Shown piece after piece: positions 1 to 8,467 of a stretch of DNA of 64,000 bases (its first letter is position 1; each line of letters opens with the position of its first letter). The position numbers and the translations under genes are program-made. This stretch comes from Trichomonas vaginalis G3 (Eukaryota > Parabasalia > Trichomonadida > Trichomonadidae), in assembly GCF_026262505.1 (NCBI RefSeq), contig NC_067203.1, positions 12,784,392-12,848,391 on the forward strand, in the 5' to 3' direction. The notes under the pieces were generated by a model, which saw nothing but the letters and a program-made list of their open reading frames with translations, did not search any database and was not told the DNA's origin.

Positions 1-875
1 CTGACGTTCTGACAACTACATATCTTCTGTCAGAACTTTCTAACTTCATCGGAACAGTATTGTTTGAAACCATAATGAAGTTTGCAACATTTTCACAAAC
101 TCTTTGGTCTTTATACTTCCTTTCAACAACTCCAACTTTGTCTGTTATAAGACTCTTCAAAGCATCTGAGTTCAAAACTTTTGTTGTATCTATACTTTGA
201 AGTTCATTGCAAACTATAAGTTTCATATTCTCTATTGAGGAGTTAAACTTGCCACAGATGTTTTCTAAGTTTGTCATATTCGGATTCGAATAACCTTCTA
301 ACAGTTTGCACAAGATATCTGTAAAGAAAGTATTCTTACCTGTTCCTTGTTTTCCAATTATAATGAGAGCAGTTTCATTTTTAGCACTTGGATGTTGTAA
401 GATGTTTGCAAACCAACATAAGATACTCATAAACCTTTTCGTTTCCATTGCATATAATTTCTTTGACATGGTCTAACCAAGCTTCTATAATATTTTCTTT
501 CCATTCTACTTGTTCGTATTTATATCCAGTGAAGATAGAATAGAAGTTTGGAGAAGGTGTATAGAACTTTATACCTCGAACTGAAAAATCTTCTAACTTT
601 GACAATAAGATATCCCAAGCATCTAACATCTTCATACCAACTTGTACAACTTTTATTTTCTTAAGTTTCTGTCTACATTCTTGTTCAGACACTATTGTTG
701 CTCTTGGTTTGTTAAAGACAACATCCCATTCTTTCATGACATAACATTCTGGGGCAGAGTCAACATAAATGACTAAACGTTTCAAATTCTCGACTGCTTT
801 GTTATAGTCTCTAAATGGACACATATTTCTGAATGTTTGGAAGTCATAAAAATCTGAAACATCTATTCTGTACAT
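1..875 (-). CDS. D5-like primase-helicase (SF3/DUF5906 type), fossil part
   Basis: Part of Polinton no. 1, cut by the window edge. On the minus strand it reads as the helicase half of a virus-type primase-helicase. Visible are a Walker A loop GKQGTGKN (codons around 320-345), a Walker B-like VCNE, and a sensor-like segment FIMVSNN followed by SDRRYVVV, the order typical of superfamily 3 helicases of the D5/DUF5906 group. The upstream part (381-875) resembles the linker domain that precedes this ATPase in such proteins. The family unwinds DNA during replication of large DNA viruses and of some virus-like elements. The copy looks broken. SF3 membership is fairly secure; its role in this element is inference. 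Confidence 0.7.
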
Positions 876-903
876 TTTTATAAAAATAAAAAAAATATTT
901 TTT

Positions 904-1718
904 TTATTCTTGAGCTATTTGTTGCATTTGTTGTTCTTGAGCTATTTGTTGCATTTGTTGTTCTTGAGCTATTTGTTGTTGAAGTTGTTCTTGTAATACA
1001 ATACTTTCACCAGTTGCATCTTCCAATTCGAAACTTTCTGCCGTCATTGACAAATACATAGGACATAAAAGTTTTACAGGAACAAAGTTTGCGTCGACTA
1101 AGGTTAAGTTTATGTTTGCTAAAGTGTTTGAGTTTACTAAAGCTGAAAACTCTGCATTCGAATGAACAATAGGCAAACCAGCAGAGAAAGTGTTGTTTAT
1201 ACGCATAAGTATCTTTTGGTCATAATAGTTTCTGTCGACATTCGAATAACACTTTGAACCTAAGTTTGAAACAATATATAAAATAGGTGTACTTAAAGTC
1301 AATGGAATAGACATTCCTTGTATGACACCTTTTCCTGTTATAGGAAACTGTTGGTAGTAAAAACCAGAAATGAGTTTTGTATTATAGCTCATATCGTTTA
1401 TAGTAAACTCAGTCGGACATCCAAACATAATGAAACCTGCTCTAGTTGCAGCACATGTTACATCCGTCCTTAAAGTATTAAATAAGTCAACAAAACCTGT
1501 TGGTGGTATATCTGAGTAAGTATCTTCAAAGGAGATTTTTTACCATTCACAACAATAAAGTCTTCTGGTGTCAAAAGAGCAAAACAGGCTTTAGTCGTCA
1601 TTGTGTTTAAGGTTAGTTTACAATATCGTCCTTGAGGACTTTGTAAGTTTGTTGTTATAGAATTATATGACTCGGGGTTTTTAGTCGTAATAGTATAAAC
1701 CATTATATCTTCTGCCAT
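904..1718 (-). CDS. possible minor capsid (penton-like) protein, fossil part
   Basis: Part of Polinton no. 1, in two neighbouring minus-strand pieces (904-1428 and 1470-1718). The sequence is rich in beta-strand-like stretches, such as IPLTLSTPILYIVSNL and the NINLTLVDANFVPVKLLCP region, with no charged coiled coil, as in single-jelly-roll penton or minor capsid proteins of Polintons and virophages. The C-terminal end is a glutamine-rich repeat (QEQQMQQIA, three copies, 904-990). It lies close to the capsid relic at 2627-4309, as penton genes often do. No diagnostic motif is visible, so the call is structural guesswork; it may be another structural protein. Broken. Confidence 0.35.
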
Positions 1719-1722
1719 TTAC

Positions 1723-2304
1723 TTAGCAAATAAATTTTAATGAAATGTTGTGGTCGTCAAATATTTTTATGACGTCTGGGAAACTATACTTTAAGTTCAA
1801 CGTTTCACCTCCTTTCATAACGTATATCTTGTCAATGACATTATATGAAACACCACAGCAAGCAATGTCAGGTTCTATTTCTTTGATGTTTATATCGTCT
1901 GCCTCTGTCAAAAGTTTCAATAGTTCTTTCAAAACTTCATGAGGTGCAATGACATATGAGTTCACTTTTACAGGGTTGTGTTCGACCAAGTTTAACATTA
2001 TACCCAAAGCTTGACAAATCTTCTCCTGAGTTTTAAGTTTGTCTTTAAGTTGTTGGTAGTCGTTTCGAATATCAGCAACAGAACTTAAGTCTCTGCTAAC
2101 TTCAGGATATGTTGGTTGTTCTTTTACAGGAACAATTGTTATACCATCTTCGTCTTCGTATGGTTTCCCCACTTCACACATCTCTTTTTTGACATTGACA
2201 ACAACACTTTGACTGTTTGTTTGAGTTGGTGAATTTAACTTCACATCTGCCATCGCCATTAAACCTTTTGAAACACTTACGCTTCTATTTTTCGGAAATG
2301 ACAT
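1723..2304 (-). CDS. hypothetical protein of Polinton no. 1
   Basis: A 193-residue minus-strand frame, taken from the ATG at 2302-2304, which begins MSFPKNRSVSVSKG. The N-terminal half is polar and probably disordered; the middle (around DIRNDYQQLKDKLKTQEK) is predicted coiled coil; the C-terminal part (KIYVMKGGETLNLKYSF) looks like a small beta-rich domain. I do not recognise the family. Its start codon overlaps that of the divergent plus-strand gene at 2298, leaving no intergenic promoter space. Likely a structural or regulatory component of the element, but nothing in the sequence proves it. Confidence 0.45.
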   Translation of the reverse strand: MSFPKNRSVSVSKGLMAMADVKLNSPTQTNSQSVVVNVKKEMCEVGKPYEDEDGITIVPVKEQPTYPEVSRDLSSVADIRNDYQQLKDKLKTQEKICQALGIMLNLVEHNPVKVNSYVIAPHEVLKELLKLLTEADDINIKEIEPDIACCGVSYNVIDKIYVMKGGETLNLKYSFPDVIKIFDDHNISLKFIC

Positions 2305-2693
2305 TTTACTTAGAATTAAAAAGATGGACGTATTTTGAGTATCTCTTCGAATTGAAGCAGAACAAAGTTTACACACACAAACAATACAAGTTCATTGACA
2401 GAATAGTTCTTTATACAAACAATGGAAAATGTTATAGAATAGCAGTCTTTGCTGAACCAAAATATTTCCATAAAGCAAAGAAAGTTGGTATAACTGAAAT
2501 GGTGAAAGTTCTTGAAGCAGACAAAAATATAACTTCAAAACTTACAGATATTACTAAAGGTAAGTTTATAATACAATATTATGTCAAAACTGGCGTACTG
2601 TCAATATTTGACGGAGAGAAGTCAGTTCAAGAACAACTTACTGACCTGCTGCCAAAAATCTGCTCGATGGAAGCTGTCGTTATGCCAATCTGA
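2298..2693 (+). CDS. hypothetical protein of Polinton no. 1
   Basis: A 131-residue plus-strand frame starting MTFYLELKRWTYFEY, the only plausible plus-strand gene in this element. It is mixed alpha/beta with many aromatic and lysine residues and no signal peptide, membrane segment or known motif that I can see. Its ATG at 2298 lies within the same seven bases as the start codon of the minus-strand gene (ATGACAT, 2298-2304), so the pair is divergent and abutting. The 3' end runs into the capsid relic on the other strand (overlap about 67 bp). Function unknown. Confidence 0.45.
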   Translation: MTFYLELKRWTYFEYLFELKQNKVYTHKQYKFIDRIVLYTNNGKCYRIAVFAEPKYFHKAKKVGITEMVKVLEADKNITSKLTDITKGKFIIQYYVKTGVLSIFDGEKSVQEQLTDLLPKICSMEAVVMPI

Positions 2694-4309
2694 GGAGCCC
2701 CAGCAGGTTTCATCGAACGAATCTTCAAAAGAGCATCTTCCGTGAAAAGTGCTATTGGTTTTGTAAACTTCTTTGCTTTCAATTCATCTGGACCGTCTCT
2801 GTCACCAGTATATTGTATTTGAACTGTACCAACAGTTGAAAATACCACCCATAAAGTCTTCTGAGTCAGCAAATGGAATACCAAGCCAAAAGTTTGAACG
2901 GTCTCCATTTGTATATTGAGTTTTTTGACCCTCCTGTATGAGTCCATACTTTCACATATGGCATAATAGAACTTTGCATTTCAGGGTTAATGGTTGTTGT
3001 GAAGTTGTTGTTAAAGTTCATAGCATCTAATGTCAAGTTGTATGACCTCATATCCTCAACTGTAGAATATTCTTCTCTTGGATAATATTTGCCATCTATG
3101 TTTATATGATATTTAATACCGGGGTTGTAGAAACAAGAATAGTCATTTATAGTTCGTTCTGAACAGTACAAACATAGTATCTGCATGTTTCATTGCAGTT
3201 GTTAAAGCAATATCTGTTCTTGCACCTGGGTCAGCACTTTGTTTCCAACTTCACCTGCAAAGTCTTTGACAGATATTTGGTGTATAGGGAACATAAGTGG
3301 AACTGCATATATTTGGCAGCTAAAGCATTTGAAATATCTGGGTCCAACATATAGACTGCAAGTCTGCTTTCTATTCTCTTGCATTCAAATTTTTCGCATG
3401 TGAACTTAACTGGGTCCCAAGCATCTCCAGCAGCATTGAAATAATAGTTTACTTCAGTGTTGAGGTTTGAGAAACCAAGTCTAAGTCAACTTTGTTTTTG
3501 CAAAAGTCGGCGAATGACATTTTATTTGTTCCCACTACTTCTGTAAGAGTGAATGGGTCTTGTGTTGGTGCAATGACTAAGTTATTTTTGCTTGGGGTGA
3601 GTTCGATAGAAATTTTTCCTGCCCAGTTTGGCAAGTATCTTAAAAACCTGAAGATGAGGAAAGATGACAAAGGAACTCTAAGTTTCAGTTTACTTTGGTT
3701 ACTGCTGCTGCAGTTTGTCCAGAAAGGTTAACATAAACTCCTGGAACGTTAGGGTCAAGTCTTCTTATTTTCTCAATAGTTGCATACTGGTCTGTTTGTT
3801 CTCTAGCTTGTGGTTGTACTGAGTTTCTCAAAGCGAACCATTCATAGTTTGCCCATGTTTACTGTTTGAACTAAGTCAGAGTTAGAATATATCTTATATC
3901 CCATGAAAACTTCTGGAGCATATTGGTATCCGACATAGAAAATTCCATTGCAACCTTTCTTGTCAGACAACTTGGCAGAAGGTTTTATTTCAATGTCTTG
4001 TTCCACGTATAAGAATGAGTTGTCAATAGAAATTATATGAAACCTGTCGCAAGCAATATCTACTGTTGTTGAAGAACCTTCTCCAAACTCACCTACATTT
4101 CCATAAGAAACAGCAGTTGTATATTCGTAAGTTCCAGGAACTATTTCTGACCTTCTAATGGCATTGTCGCATTCGTTATACCATTCGGAAACATTTCCAT
4201 TCATGGCATCCAAAACTGTTGGCGTTATATTCTGAGCGGCGTACATTTCATATGGGTAAAATATAGAATAGTTGGGTTTATATGTCATAATAGAACCCAC
4301 GTGGACCAA
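2627..4309 (-). CDS. major capsid protein relic (double-jelly-roll type)
   Basis: Part of Polinton no. 1. Several minus-strand pieces carry the same order of features as the intact capsid gene of the second element at 38447-40021: a beta-rich segment ending in YVGYQYAPEVFMGYKIYSN, a helix-like segment with an FALRNSVQPQAREQTD stretch, and a strand-loop segment VPLSSFLIF...RYLPNWAGKISIEL that parallels RIPVRRFLPLEAIRFIP...IQLKV in the other copy. Double-jelly-roll capsid proteins build the icosahedral shell in Polintons, virophages and adenovirus-like viruses. The similarity is by eye and distant, so the two elements are different lineages. Clearly broken, with several breaks. Confidence 0.55.
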
Positions 4310-5009
4310 GCTTTACTTTCTTCCTGACTGAGTTTTTAACTCTTCTTTTTCCTTCATTGCCCTCTGCTTGAAGTTGTTGCATCTTTGCATTATGTTCATC
4401 TAGTATGTTGCAAATTTCCCATGTCCCTTTTTGCCTTTTGGCTCTGGTCGCCCATCTCAGGTAACCTATACCTAGAAAGATTTTGTCATAGTTTGTATTT
4501 GAGTCTTCGCTTATTGTTTGCATGACTCTTTCCTGAGTTTCCGGTTCAAGCTCTTCAAACAGTGCTGTCCATATGGAATATGCTCGTTTCCAAATATATG
4601 TTTTTGTAGCCATTCTGGTTTTCTTTCCATGTTACCAACAATATCTTTTGTGAATGGGAAAGCTTTTACCCAATCTTTCAGTCTTGCGTCGTTTATTTCT
4701 GTAGTTGGTTTTATTTTGTCAAGGAACATGTTTTTCAATACTAACATTCATTTTGGTACTGTCCATTTGAGTTTTCTTAAATATTCATCCCTTCTCAGTT
4801 CATCGTCTGCAAGTAAGTTTTTATGACATTTTGTAAACTTTCGTTTGCAAGTCATGTACAATAGGTTCTCTTCCTTTCCCTCCAACTTTCTTTCTAAACT
4901 CTTCACCAAATATACCATCTCTATGGTTCTGTGTAGTTCTTTGAGATAAATGTTCTAGAACGTCAGGTGTTATATTTCCATCAGCCATGTTCATTTCATA
5001 CTGGTCCAA
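4278..5009 (-). other. hypothetical gene relics of Polinton no. 1
   Basis: Three short overlapping minus-strand pieces (4278-4613, 4511-4747, 4821-5009) with shared composition: basic, helical, tryptophan-bearing (RLKDWVKAFPFTKD; IWKRAYSIWTALFEELEPE). The 3' end is strongly basic (NSVRKKVKLGPRG). They probably descend from one or two genes lying upstream of the capsid relic. No family recognised. Broken. Confidence 0.35.
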
Positions 5010-5164
5010 ATATCTGCATGTTTCATATCTTTCAATGGCATTAAAGCCGCGCTTAAAATACCAGCTATATCTGGTTCACTTGACTTCCATTGCGTCTACA
5101 ACTTCTTGGAATTGTGGTTGTAAGTTTATGAACCACCTATCCGGGTTAGCTTTATGACCCCATC

Positions 5165-5865
5165 TCATTGTAGTTCCATCGTCTGCAGAAAAAAAGTAGG
5201 TTTGTTTCCATCTTGGTTAGGTTCTGAATGAACTTTAAACAATGTTTCATTTCTATATGTTTTCTTGAAATTTAACCTTTTATCTTCACCGAGTTCATCG
5301 AAGATTGGAACGTTAAATGCTCGTAAGTAAAAAGGGTTGTTGTATTTGTGTACATTTTCTTTCAGTACTTTCATTCTATGCTGAATATTTTCATCTGGTG
5401 TTGGAGTCTTTTGTATGTCGGCAAACATTTTTCGATATTCTTCTACTATGTCAGCCGAATCTTTCTTAGACTCTTGGAAAGATTCCATATTCACCTCATG
5501 CTCTTGTTGAGGGTCAAGATTTTTCGGCTGTTCCAAATCTTCATCTAGTTCTGTGAAGTTAGTTTCCAAAGGAGGGACTTGTTCGTTTCTTCAGGCTCTT
5601 CTAGCTGTTGTTGCTGAACTATTTCTTCCATGTCTGGTTGTATCTGAACTATTTTTCCTGTGGAGTTTCTTGTACCTCATCTGCTGGCATTTCATATATT
5701 CCGAGACCGTTTTTAACAATTTCCCTATCTACGTCATCCGCATTCATAAGCTTTTGTTCTTTTCGTTCCGTCTCTATTTTTTACGCGTTTCATGACGAAA
5801 GTTGAATTGTCATTTAGCTCTGACATCAAATATCTCGGAGTAAATTCATCCATGTCATTTGGATG
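5165..5865 (-). other. acidic helical protein relic of Polinton no. 1
   Basis: Minus-strand pieces rich in Glu, Asp, Gln and Lys. The best-preserved part (5165-5569) starts METNFTELDEDLEQPKN and has a central helical segment; the part nearer 5865 is glutamine/glutamate-rich low-complexity sequence. No fold or family recognised. Its position between low-complexity proteins suggests an internal virion or scaffold component, but that is only a guess from context. Broken. Confidence 0.35.
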
Positions 5866-5873
5866 ATATGCTA

Positions 5874-6518
5874 TTAATCATATCCCTTAGCGAGCTTGTA
5901 TTTTCCAGGTTTGAGATTATATCCGTTTTGGTGCTGAGCCATAAAGCTAAATAGGTTCGGGTCAGTATTTCCATCCTTGAACTTTCCAATAGCTTCTTTA
6001 TATCTGTCACTAAAGTCAACAGTATCTGGGAAACCACACTCTTCTTTAAGCATTTTTAAGAATTCTTGGTTTCCTTGTTCTCTACTTCTTTTATGTCTTG
6101 CTCTGTTTGTGGTTGTTGTTGTGCAGGGTTTTGAACTGTTGGTTGCTGTTGCTGGTTGTTGTGTTGGTTGTTGTGCTGGTTGTGGAGGTGGTTGTTGTGC
6201 TGGTTGTTGTGTTGGTTGTTGTGTTGGTTTTGGTGCATGCCTGTGTCTGTGTCCATGTGACGATGTAAATGTTTTAGGTAGTCCTGGTGCAGGTGCTTCT
6301 CTTGGAGGGTTTGGTGGTATATAAGTTCCACCAGCTGGCACATATGTTCCATCTGCAGCGTAATGTCCTACCTGACTTTTCGTTTTTAAGAAAGCATTTA
6401 CTAGGTCTGTTTTGGTCTGTTGTAACTCTTTTTCTTGACTTTTCACAACAGTTGCTCTAACGGCGTCATAGGCACTTTGAACTGCCTGTCTCGTTGCTGC
6501 ATCTGTTATTTTCGTCAT
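5874..6518 (-). CDS. Pro/Gln-rich repeat protein of Polinton no. 1
   Basis: A 214-residue frame from the ATG at 6516-6518. It has an N-terminal helical segment (about residues 5-50), a proline/glycine-rich middle with a histidine/arginine patch (HGHRHRHAPKP), a tandem QQPTQQPAQQP low-complexity run (around residues 97-125), and a basic linker before a C-terminal folded-looking part ending KPGKYKLAKGYD. The DNA under the run (about 6135-6235) is a GTTGTTGTGTTGGTT-type microsatellite, a site where length will vary. I recognise no family. The layout fits a structural or minor virion protein. Confidence 0.45.
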   Translation of the reverse strand: MTKITDAATRQAVQSAYDAVRATVVKSQEKELQQTKTDLVNAFLKTKSQVGHYAADGTYVPAGGTYIPPNPPREAPAPGLPKTFTSSHGHRHRHAPKPTQQPTQQPAQQPPPQPAQQPTQQPATATNSSKPCTTTTTNRARHKRSREQGNQEFLKMLKEECGFPDTVDFSDRYKEAIGKFKDGNTDPNLFSFMAQHQNGYNLKPGKYKLAKGYD

Positions 6519-6526
6519 ATTTTGTG

Positions 6527-7135
6527 CTACTCTTTTAACTCTTTGTCGAAACCTTCAGACTTCAGTTTCTTTCCAGATGAGAAGTCGTTCACTTGTTTCA
6601 CCTTACTATGAAGAGCTTCGAAGGCGTTTTTAAAGTCAGCATTTGTTAAAGTTTCATTTGAACTGTCTTCATCCGCTTGTATTTTTGTCCTTATTGACCC
6701 TATGAGTTGGGCTGCTTTAGCGTTGGCTTGGGCATCTAACCAGTCATTGTTAGCTTTTATATATTCTGCGCTTTTCATTGCCTTTTGCATGGCTGCGTCG
6801 TTATTTTTACTTTCTTGTGCTAAGTTTTCATACTGTACGGTTTGGTTTGCAACTGTAAAAGTTTTTCTGCCTTTACAGTTGCTTCAACTTCTTTTTTATA
6901 CTCATCGCTATCCATATATGTCTTCAGGGCTTTTTGTTTTATTTCTTCATCTTTCAGTACTTTATATCGAGTAGTATGGTTTTTCAAATTTATAACATCT
7001 TGTTCCATTTTTGCTACTTCTGCTGCTTTTTCTGACACTTTTTTTCGCATATTCCTCTGTACTTCTTTCAGTTGTTCTTCTTTCTTCTTTTTCTCTACGT
7101 TTAACTCATTGAGTTTCTTTGTGTGTCTGTCATAT
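6527..7135 (-). other. coiled-coil protein relic of Polinton no. 1
   Basis: Minus-strand pieces (6527-6790 and 6820-7050, with similar sequence between and up to 7135) made almost entirely of Lys, Glu, Ala, Gln and Val in heptad-like order, for example KVSEKAAEVAKMEQDVINLK. Typical of a long alpha-helical coiled coil. No enzyme motif. It follows directly on the basic protein at 7137-7487, so the two may once have been one transcription unit. Broken. Confidence 0.4.
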
Positions 7136-7136
7136 T

Positions 7137-7487
7137 CTAGTTTCTTTTCGTTTCACTTATTTGTTTCTGTATGTCTATGTTTGACTTTTTGACATCTGTT
7201 ATTTGATTTTTGAGTGAACTCAAATTCATTTGACTTTGAGGGTTATAAGCTGTTCCGTCTGCAGCTCCACCATAGCCTGCCATTTTCGCTAAAAGTGCCG
7301 CTCTTAAACCTCCACTCTGTGCACCAATAACTCGGTTTAAAAGCATAGGGTTGCTTGACATTTGTTGCAACATAGTGGGGTCATTCATAATTTGTTGTTG
7401 CAACTGTTGTTGTGGTGTCAGTTTTACTATTGGATGTTTCAATGCTCCCTTCCTCTTACGTATATTCTTACGTAGCTTACGTGGCAT
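7137..7487 (-). CDS. basic-headed helical protein of Polinton no. 1
   Basis: A 116-residue frame from the ATG at 7485-7487. The first 20 residues are strongly basic (MPRKLRKNIRKRKGALKH), followed by a Gln/Met-rich segment (LQQQIMNDPTMLQQMSSNP), a small glycine/alanine patch, and a C-terminal coiled coil. A basic head on a helical body is seen in DNA-packaging or core proteins of DNA viruses, but no family can be named. It is the first gene inside the right end of the element, so any promoter should lie within 7488-7740. Confidence 0.45.
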   Translation of the reverse strand: MPRKLRKNIRKRKGALKHPIVKLTPQQQLQQQIMNDPTMLQQMSSNPMLLNRVIGAQSGGLRAALLAKMAGYGGAADGTAYNPQSQMNLSSLKNQITDVKKSNIDIQKQISETKRN

Positions 7488-7524
7488 TTTAAGTGAAGTT
7501 AAAAAGCGGTTTTTGACAGATGTT

Positions 7525-7585
7525 TATTGTGACTTCTTCGTAAAGACTTTATTGTGACTTCTTCGTAAAGACTTTGTTGAGACTT
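7525..7585. repeat. 25-bp direct repeats near the right end of Polinton no. 1
   Basis: The unit TATTGTGACTTCTTCGTAAA plus GACTT occurs twice in tandem (7525-7549, 7550-7574), followed by a decayed third partial copy (TGTTGAGACTT). It sits about 40-100 bp upstream of the first minus-strand gene of the element, in the right place for a subterminal or promoter repeat. Confidence 0.75.
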
Positions 7586-7608
7586 CATTTATACTAAACA
7601 TCTTCGGG

Positions 7609-7710
7609 GGCTAGAAGGCACGAAGTGCCTGGAAGCCATCCCCCAAGAAAAAAAAACTTCATTATACTCATTCATCCTCAGGGCTAGAAGGCACGAAGTG
7701 CCTGGAAGCC
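7609..7710. repeat. paired imperfect hairpin repeats at the element border
   Basis: Two copies of a 29-base motif at 7609-7637 and 7682-7710, 73 bp apart. Each can fold with an inner stem AGGCAC/GTGCCT around GAA and an outer stem GGCT/AGCC, separated by a 3x3 internal loop. Each is embedded in GC-richer sequence (GGGGCTAG...AGCCCC) unlike its AT-rich surroundings. They lie immediately before a 22-base T-run (7719-7740) that I use as the edge of the element. Role unknown: end-recognition repeats or terminators are possible. Confidence 0.7.
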
Positions 7711-7863
7711 CCACTACCTTTTTTTTTTTTTTTTTTTTTTAATAAGTTTAAACAGATCTACTATTGGCCAACATAAATGTTTCATCATTTAAATTCATGA
7801 TTAATGAGTTATTGTTGATTGCGAACAGGAATTCAAATAAATTTGAGTGGATAATTGGCCATA

Positions 7864-7868
7864 TCATT
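7864..7868 (+). promoter_or_regulatory. initiator (Inr) TCATT
   Basis: TCATT twelve bases before the ATG at 7880 fits the trichomonad initiator TCA-Py-(A/T), where the A is the transcription start. It lies only about 125 bp from the border of the Polinton, so the insertion spared the core promoter. Confidence 0.55.
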
Positions 7869-7879
7869 TTCAATAAAAA

Positions 7880-8344
7880 ATGGAAACTGCATCCATGAGA
7901 AAAGTATTTACTGTCTGTGCAAAAGTTGCCAAACCAATCGTTGTTGGACAAGATGAAATAAATGGCCGTCGTCAACTCATTCCAATTATTGAAGGAACAT
8001 TAGAAGGTTCAAATTTGCATGGTGTTATATTACCAGGAGGTGTTGACAGCCAAGTTATCCGTCCTAATGGAATTTGCGAACTCTCTGCTAGATATGGCAT
8101 TAAATTAGACGATGGATCTTCAATTTACATCGAAAACAATGGAATTAGGACTGTTTCTGATGAGTACGTAGAAAAAGTAAAGAATGGCGAGTTCATTGAT
8201 CCAAATCTTTACTACTTTTGCACAAAACCAGAATTTGAAGTTTACGGTGAATCCGTTCAATGGCTTAAGAAGCAGATGTTCATTTGCAAGGCCACAAGAT
8301 TACCAGATCAAGTCTTGTTAAATTACTATGTTGTTGATAAATAA
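7880..8344 (+). CDS. DUF3237 family protein (UPF0311)
   Basis: A 154-residue protein of the usual length for DUF3237, a small beta-barrel family found in bacteria and fungi as well as some protists; its function is not established. Family-like features are the N-terminal VGQDEINGRRQLIPI block, a GGVDSQVIRPNGICELSARY segment (residues about 53-75), the DDGSSIYIENNG strand-turn, and a C-terminal FICKATRLPDQVLLNYYVV strand. There is no signal peptide or membrane segment, so it is likely cytosolic. The start is supported by an Inr at 7864. It is convergent with the coatomer gene on the other strand, with 123 bp between. A bacterial origin by transfer is possible given the family's distribution, but that is inference. 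Confidence 0.8.
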   Translation: METASMRKVFTVCAKVAKPIVVGQDEINGRRQLIPIIEGTLEGSNLHGVILPGGVDSQVIRPNGICELSARYGIKLDDGSSIYIENNGIRTVSDEYVEKVKNGEFIDPNLYYFCTKPEFEVYGESVQWLKKQMFICKATRLPDQVLLNYYVVDK

Positions 8345-8467
8345 AAATATAAATTTAATATAATTTATTTTACATTTTTAATAAAGACTAACTATATTTT
8401 GGCGTTATGAGATTTGAGAAATACGATAATTATTGTTATAAACATGAAATACAAAATATATAACTAT

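Larger units (their letters stand above)
1..7740 (-). mobile_element. Polinton/Maverick element no. 1 (partial, right end in window)
   Basis: A run of mostly minus-strand reading frames with virus-like content: a D5-like primase-helicase part at the window edge, a capsid-protein relic, a possible minor-capsid part, and several coiled-coil or low-complexity proteins. The family call rests on this combination and on the similar capsid layout in the second element of this window; no polymerase or integrase is seen here, so these would lie to the left of base 1. The right border is placed at the T-run ending near 7740, just before the promoter of a host gene; no terminal inverted repeat can be checked because the left end is outside. 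The element is broken, with perhaps ten or more breaks spread over its genes, so it is older than the well-preserved part of the second element. A related Polinton-like virus lineage is an alternative. Confidence 0.75.

Noticed and set aside
5977-6324. 115-codon plus-strand frame rich in Cys/Gly/Val
   Set aside because: Antisense shadow of the Pro/Gln-rich repeat protein on the minus strand.
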